Below, in pieces: positions 57,930 through 61,782 of a stretch of 61,782 nucleotides of DNA. The translations under genes and the position numbers were made by a program. Position 1 is the stretch's first letter. Each line of letters starts with the position of its first letter. The DNA is from Mycolicibacterium sp. (GTDB taxonomy: Bacteria; Actinomycetota; Actinomycetes; Mycobacteriales; Mycobacteriaceae). Below the pieces are notes generated by a model that was not told the origin of the DNA, did no database searches, and saw only the letters and a program-made list of their open reading frames with translations. The stretch lies in NCBI RefSeq assembly GCF_017853185.1, contig NZ_JAFMJZ010000003.1, positions 1 to 61,782 on the forward strand, given 5' to 3'.

Positions 57930-59153
57930 CTACTGCTCCGCTGCCGCGATGACGAAACTCACTGTGGTGGCGGTGCTTCCGCCGAGGTTCAGAGTGCCGA
58001 ATCGTCGGGCGCCATCGACCTGATAGTCGCCGGCGAGTCCGCTGACCTGTTTGGCGGCGTCGAGCATCATCCGGACGCCGGTCGCCCCGACCGGGTGGCC
58101 GCCACCGATCAGCCCGCCACTGGGGTTGATCGGCATCCGGCCACCGATCTCGATGTCGCCGGACTCGACGGCCTTCCATGACTCGCCCGGGCCGGTCAGT
58201 CCGATGTGGTCGATCGCGACGTATTCACTCGGGGTGAAGCAGTCGTGAACTTCGAAACCGTCGATCGCGTCGAGGTCGACCCGGGCGCGGGCGAAGGCGT
58301 CGTGCACCGCGGCCCGCAGGTGTGGCATCACGTACGGGTTGTCGGCGTCACGGTCGAGTTTCTGGCGCATGCCGAGTCCGACGGTGCGGTGTCCCCAGCC
58401 CTCGATCAGCCCGATCGGCCGCACCCCCGGATGGTCGGCCAGGAACTCATCGCTGACCAGCACCACGCCCGCCCCGCCGTCGGTCATCTGACTGCAGTCG
58501 AAACGGCGGATGCGGCCTTCGACAGGCGCGTTGACCGCATCGTCGCCGCCGTCGGCGGCGAGATCGGGGATCTGCCATTCCCGGGTCTGGGCGTTGGGAT
58601 TGCGTTTGGCGTTGGCCAGGTTGACCGCCGCGATGGCGTGCAGGTGCGCGTCGTCGATTCCGTATCGGCGGTCGTACTCGTCGGCGACTTGCGAGAACAT
58701 GAACGGCCACATGTACTTTGCGTCCCGGCCCTCATGGCCGGTCCACGCCGCTGCGCCGAGATGCTGGGCGGCGACGTCGCCTGACACCGTCTTCTCCAAC
58801 TCCAGACCGACCACCAGGGCCGTGCGGTAGTTGCCGGCCCGGAGATCGGCCATCGCGGCCAGGGCCGCCACACTGCCGGAGGCGCAGGCCGCCTCATGCC
58901 GGGTCGCGGGGGTGTCCCACAGTCCCTCGTGCACCGTCGCCGGCATCGCGCCGAGATGGCCCTGTTGGGCGAACATCTCGCCGAACGCATTGGCGACGTG
59001 CACGACGTCGATGTCGGCGGCGTCGATCATCGCCTCGGCCAAGGTCTGGTCGACGATCTCGCTGGTCAGGTCGGCGAAGTCGCGTCCCTCGCGGGTGAGG
59101 TTACGGGCGAAGTCGCTCTGGTAGCCGCCGAGAATCCAGACGTTTCCACTCAC
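57930..59153 (-). CDS. Thiolase-fold lipid-transfer / ketoacyl-CoA thiolase-like protein (Rv0914c)
   Basis: A 407-residue non-canonical thiolase of the SCP-x type. The cysteine of HEAACASGSVAA takes the nucleophile position; the HDCFTPSEYVAIDHIGL and GGLIGGGHPVGATG segments correspond to the other active-site loops. Start GTG 59153 is supported by TAGGTT six bases upstream. It is followed by the carotenoid oxygenase gene. Family members may act in sterol side-chain degradation, but activity cannot be assigned. Confidence 0.88.
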   Translation of the reverse strand: MSGNVWILGGYQSDFARNLTREGRDFADLTSEIVDQTLAEAMIDAADIDVVHVANAFGEMFAQQGHLGAMPATVHEGLWDTPATRHEAACASGSVAALAAMADLRAGNYRTALVVGLELEKTVSGDVAAQHLGAAAWTGHEGRDAKYMWPFMFSQVADEYDRRYGIDDAHLHAIAAVNLANAKRNPNAQTREWQIPDLAADGGDDAVNAPVEGRIRRFDCSQMTDGGAGVVLVSDEFLADHPGVRPIGLIEGWGHRTVGLGMRQKLDRDADNPYVMPHLRAAVHDAFARARVDLDAIDGFEVHDCFTPSEYVAIDHIGLTGPGESWKAVESGDIEIGGRMPINPSGGLIGGGHPVGATGVRMMLDAAKQVSGLAGDYQVDGARRFGTLNLGGSTATTVSFVIAAAEQ

Positions 59154-59165
59154 AGTGCGAACCTA
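59154..59165 (-). promoter_or_regulatory. Putative -10 box of the thiolase-like gene
   Basis: Minus-strand TAGGTT (59165-59160) lies six bases before the GTG at 59153. Confidence 0.45.
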
Positions 59166-59278
59166 CTCCTGCCTATTCCGGCGATCGTTCCTGTTTCGTG
59201 ATCGGTGTCGTCCGAAACCGTGATGCAGCGTTGGTTGACTGAGAGGAAATGCGTCTCACCACGACCTGGGGAATCCCG

Positions 59279-59974
59279 ATGAACTCTGCCCGCCAACACC
59301 TCAACTCAGCGCTGGGTAAATCGGCACTGGGTAAATCAGCACTGGGCGCCGCCGGTGCGGTCGCCGTCTGCGCCGGTCTGGTGAGCGCCCCGGCGCATCA
59401 GCCGGCGCCGTCGATCGTGGTCCGGGAACTGCCGGTCGCGCTGCAGGCCCTGTCCATCAACGACATCGTCACCAGGGTGGGCGAAGCCGTCACCTACGGT
59501 CTGGCGGTCGCCCCGGTCTGGTATCTGGGCCTGCCGATCTCGATCCCGATGAGCATCGGCATCGGGTTCGGTCTGGCGGACCTCATTCCCGTCGTGGGGG
59601 ATGCCTTCGGGCTGACCTGGGCACTGGATCAGGTGGGCAGGATTGTCGTCGGCCTCGGACTCGCCGTTGCGGTCTACGCATTCGGGCCGCCCTTCATGGC
59701 GGTCTCCTCATTGCTCGGTATCACCTACCCGTCGGTCCTGCCGGCGGCGGCGCGCCCGGCCGGCAAGAGCGGCGTTGGGCCGAGAAGCGCTGCGGCCCTC
59801 AGTGCACCGGTCGTGAGTGATTCACCGCTGGCGCACAATCGAATTCATCGCACTGCCGCCGCATCGGCCGCCGCTGCGACGCCGCAGGCGCCGCGAGCCA
59901 CCGCGTCGTCACGCGCAAGCAAGAGTCCGGCTGCAGCGGCGAGCCGTCCGAACACCAAGCGTCAGGCGCGCTGA
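59279..59974 (+). CDS. Hypothetical secreted/membrane protein with Ala-rich basic tail
   Basis: A 231-residue protein I do not recognise. A signal-like hydrophobic segment (AAGAVAVCAGLVSAPAHQ) is followed by two or three membrane-like stretches (VTYGLAVAPVWYLGLPISIPM, IVVGLGLAVAVYAFGPPFMAV). The last 80 residues are Ala/Ser/Pro/Arg-rich, ending in TKRQAR, and probably disordered. The N-terminus has a GKSALGKSALG repeat from a tandem 15-bp duplication. ATG 59279 is preferred because GGGGAA lies at good distance; ATG 59249 adds ten residues but its ribosome binding site is too close. Confidence 0.65.
   Translation: MNSARQHLNSALGKSALGKSALGAAGAVAVCAGLVSAPAHQPAPSIVVRELPVALQALSINDIVTRVGEAVTYGLAVAPVWYLGLPISIPMSIGIGFGLADLIPVVGDAFGLTWALDQVGRIVVGLGLAVAVYAFGPPFMAVSSLLGITYPSVLPAAARPAGKSGVGPRSAAALSAPVVSDSPLAHNRIHRTAAASAAAATPQAPRATASSRASKSPAAAASRPNTKRQAR
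59311..59345 (+). repeat. Tandem 15-bp repeat at the 5' end of the hypothetical gene
   Basis: CTGGGTAAATCGGCA (59311-59325) and CTGGGTAAATCAGCA (59326-59340), with a partial third copy. In frame, encoding LGKSA units. Confidence 0.85.
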
Positions 59975-60381
59975 TCCGGCGGGTCCACCGGAAGCCAGTC
60001 GTCCGGTAGCTCGCCGGTGGTCGGCACATGGCCGCGGTTGTAGTGCCGGTGCATGCCCGGGGAGACACCGACCTGAATCGTGCCGTGAATCTCCCGGATG
60101 GGATAGGCGAACAACTGGAAGCCGGCGGGATTGACACCCCGGCCGGTGCGAAGGTCGAAAACCCAGGCGTGACCCGCGCAGGTCAACTGGCTGGTTTCGG
60201 GATCGAACACCCCGGCTGCCATCGGGATCTCCTGATGCGGGCACATCCCCTGATACGCGCGTAGGTCCCCGCCCAGCAGGTGCACGATCATCACCGGTTG
60301 GCCGCCCACCTCGACGTCGAGTACCTCGCCCTCCCACAGGCTTGCGGCGTCGGTGGCGATGAACCACTGCAGGTCCTTCAT
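59962..60381 (-). CDS. Rieske [2Fe-2S] ferredoxin
   Basis: A 139-residue soluble Rieske protein. The cluster ligands are Cys47-Pro-His49 and Cys68-Ala-Gly-His71, matching the C-x-H...C-x2-H signature. The protein resembles the ferredoxin component of bacterial multicomponent (toluene-4-monooxygenase-type) or ring-hydroxylating oxygenases. No oxygenase or reductase gene is present in the window. Its C-terminal coding sequence overlaps the end of the convergent hypothetical gene by 13 bases. The IS element lies 163 bp upstream, so partners may have been displaced or lie further right. Confidence 0.88.
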   Translation of the reverse strand: MKDLQWFIATDAASLWEGEVLDVEVGGQPVMIVHLLGGDLRAYQGMCPHQEIPMAAGVFDPETSQLTCAGHAWVFDLRTGRGVNPAGFQLFAYPIREIHGTIQVGVSPGMHRHYNRGHVPTTGELPDDWLPVDPPDQRA

Positions 60382-60544
60382 ACCTGGTGTCTTCGGTCGA
60401 CCATCGCGAGCCTTTCTTCAAGCGAAACGGCGGCCGCGATGGAGGCTGCCGTTCGAGGGACGTGTGCAACTGGGATTATCGCCGACCCGACGCGGGCTCG
60501 GCCTTCAATCCAGCAGACACGGTGCAGACCGGTGCCCCCGGCAG
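60382..60544. other. Spacer between Rieske gene and IS element
   Basis: About 160 bp upstream of the Rieske gene. No gene, promoter or clear repeat was recognised. It would hold the Rieske promoter if the gene is expressed alone. Confidence 0.5.
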
Positions 60545-61782
60545 TGTCTGAATTCAGGACATAGTTGGCAGCTGTCCCGGGACATAGTTGACACCTCGAT
60601 GTTTCGGGAGGTCAGCCCATGTCCAAGGCCCAGCTCGTCATCACCGCCGTCGTCATCGAAGGCCGCAGCAAAAGCGAAGTGGCCCGCGACTACGGCTTGT
60701 CCCGCTACTGGGTCCACCAACTGGTCAAACGCTACGAAACCGAAGGGGCGGCCGCCTTCACCCCCCACTCCCGACGGCCCCACACCAACCCCCACGCCGT
60801 AGCCCCCGACGTCGAGGAACGCATCATCCGGTTACGCAAAACCCTTGCAAAAGCCGGCTACGACGCCGGTGCGGCCACCATCGCCGAACACCTGCACCGC
60901 GACCCCGACATCGACCACGTCCCCGGCATCTCCACGATCTGGCGCATCCTGGACCGCCGCGGCTTCATCACCCCACAACCCCACAAACGCCCCCGCTCCA
61001 GCTGGAAACGCTTCGAAGCCGACCTACCCAACCAATGCTGGCAATCCGACGTCACCCACTGGCGCCTCGCCGACGGCAGCAGCGTCGAAGTCCTCAACAT
61101 CATCGACGACCACTCCCGTCTCCTCATCGCCAGCATCGCCCGCACAACCATCACCGGAGCTGACGTCGTCGAGACCTTTACCGACGCCTTCACCACCTGG
61201 GGCACCCCTGCAGCCGTACTCACCGACAACGGAGCGGTCTTCACCGCCACACCCCGACGCGGCGGCCGCACCGCCCTCCAAATCCTGCTCGGCGAACTCG
61301 GCGTCAACTACATCAACTCACGGCCCTACCACCCACAAACCTGCGGCAAAATCGAACGCCTCCACCAAACCCTCAAAAAGCGTCTCGCCGCCCTGCCCCC
61401 GCCAGCCACCACCGACGAACTACAAAGCCAGCTCAACGAATTCACCGACTACTACAACACCACCCGACCCCACCGAGCCCTGCACCGGCACACCCCGCGC
61501 GAGGCGTTCAACGCCCGCCCCAAAGCCTTCCCCACTGGCTACAAAATCCCGCCGCACTTCCGCGTGCGCCACGACAAAATCGACGCCGCCGGAGTCATCA
61601 CCATCCGCTACAACAGCCGGCTACACCACATCGGACTCACAAAACACCTACGCGGCACCAAAGTCATCGTCCTCATCAACGACCTCGACATTCGAGTCCT
61701 GGACCGACACAGCGGACAACTCATCCGCAAACTCACACTCGACCCCACCCGCGACTACCAACCACGCGGCGTAAAACCCGGA
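60545..61782 (+). mobile_element. IS481-family insertion sequence, left part (runs off window)
   Basis: The left end probably lies at TGTCTGAATTCAGGACA (60545-60561), starting with TGT as IS481 ends do. Two copies of GGACATAGTTG at 60557-60567 and 60580-60590 (period 23) look like transposase-binding sites. The transposase gene follows. The right end and any target duplication are outside the window. Confidence 0.75.
60619..61782 (+). CDS. IS481-family transposase (3' end beyond window)
   Basis: The frame is open from ATG 60619 to the window end, at least 388 residues. An N-terminal helix-turn-helix (RSKSEVARDYGLSRYWVHQLVKRYE) binds the ends. The rve/DDE catalytic core shows D in CWQSDVTHW, D in VLTDNGAVF and E in CGKIERLHQ, with the TRPHRALHRHTP C-terminal motif of IS481. 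Base use is distinct from neighbours: runs of ACC, AAC, CAC and CAA codons and CAACC-like text, a sign of recent transfer. Confidence 0.93.
   Translation, partial: MSKAQLVITAVVIEGRSKSEVARDYGLSRYWVHQLVKRYETEGAAAFTPHSRRPHTNPHAVAPDVEERIIRLRKTLAKAGYDAGAATIAEHLHRDPDIDHVPGISTIWRILDRRGFITPQPHKRPRSSWKRFEADLPNQCWQSDVTHWRLADGSSVEVLNIIDDHSRLLIASIARTTITGADVVETFTDAFTTWGTPAAVLTDNGAVFTATPRRGGRTALQILLGELGVNYINSRPYHPQTCGKIERLHQTLKKRLAALPPPATTDELQSQLNEFTDYYNTTRPHRALHRHTPREAFNARPKAFPTGYKIPPHFRVRHDKIDAAGVITIRYNSRLHHIGLTKHLRGTKVIVLINDLDIRVLDRHSGQLIRKLTLDPTRDYQPRGVKPG

Overview
This high-GC window is a chromosomal segment of a mycobacterium, most likely a non-tuberculous Mycolicibacterium-type species. Gene content and order follow, with local rearrangements, the M. 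tuberculosis Rv0858c-Rv0914c block: dapC, fadA-fadB, XPB helicase, a moa cluster around rpfA, cspB, sepH, serC, citA, gltA2, arfABC, prrA, echA6, ctpE, the Rv0909/Rv0910 pair and Rv0912-Rv0914c. All taxonomic and orthology statements come from family recognition, not from a search.

Region 1 (1-6900): the 3' end of a tRNA (probably Phe), an acyl-CoA dehydrogenase, and divergent from it a tightly overlapping four-gene operon (SDR dehydrogenase, second acyl-CoA dehydrogenase, bis-MGD molybdoenzyme, F420-type luciferase-like oxidoreductase), then an SRPBCC protein. Region 2 (6890-16643): dapC, the fadA-fadB beta-oxidation pair closed by a strong terminator, another F420-type gene, and the XPB helicase with its Rv0862c-type partner. 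Region 3 (16707-21823): two molybdenum-cofactor gene groups (moaC-mog-moaE; moaA-moaD plus a YccF protein) flanking the resuscitation factor gene rpfA. The rpfA leader carries a c-di-AMP (ydaO-type) riboswitch and a CRP/cAMP-type operator. Region 4 (21992-28307): cspB, membrane and DUF proteins, a TrmH-type methyltransferase and sepH. Region 5 (28386-37832): serC, citA, pdxH, two MFS exporters, a TetR regulator, gltA2 and an FAD oxidoreductase.

Region 6 (37886-45819): an FKBP isomerase, the arfABC outer-membrane operon, the response regulator PrrA without its usual kinase gene prrB, a two-subunit ABC exporter and a secreted PE-PPE-type hydrolase. Region 7 (45937-55707): an echA6 / metallo-hydrolase / serine hydrolase / ctpE operon, a toxin-antitoxin-like pair, an amidohydrolase and a potassium channel with RCK modules on both sides of the pore. 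Region 8 (55763-61782): an LpqN-like lipoprotein, carotenoid oxygenase with a thiolase-like protein, a small membrane protein, an orphan Rieske ferredoxin and an IS481-family transposase running off the window end.

The main themes are acyl-CoA catabolism, molybdenum cofactor supply plus one molybdoenzyme, cell-envelope functions and export. Many first genes of transcription units have a TANNNT -10 box 5-8 nt before the start codon and no Shine-Dalgarno, the signature of leaderless mRNAs; this helped choose several starts. I see no prophage, CRISPR array or secondary-metabolite cluster. The most noteworthy items are the apparent prrB loss, the dual second-messenger control of rpfA, the molybdoenzyme/F420 acyl-CoA operon and the unusual RCK channel.
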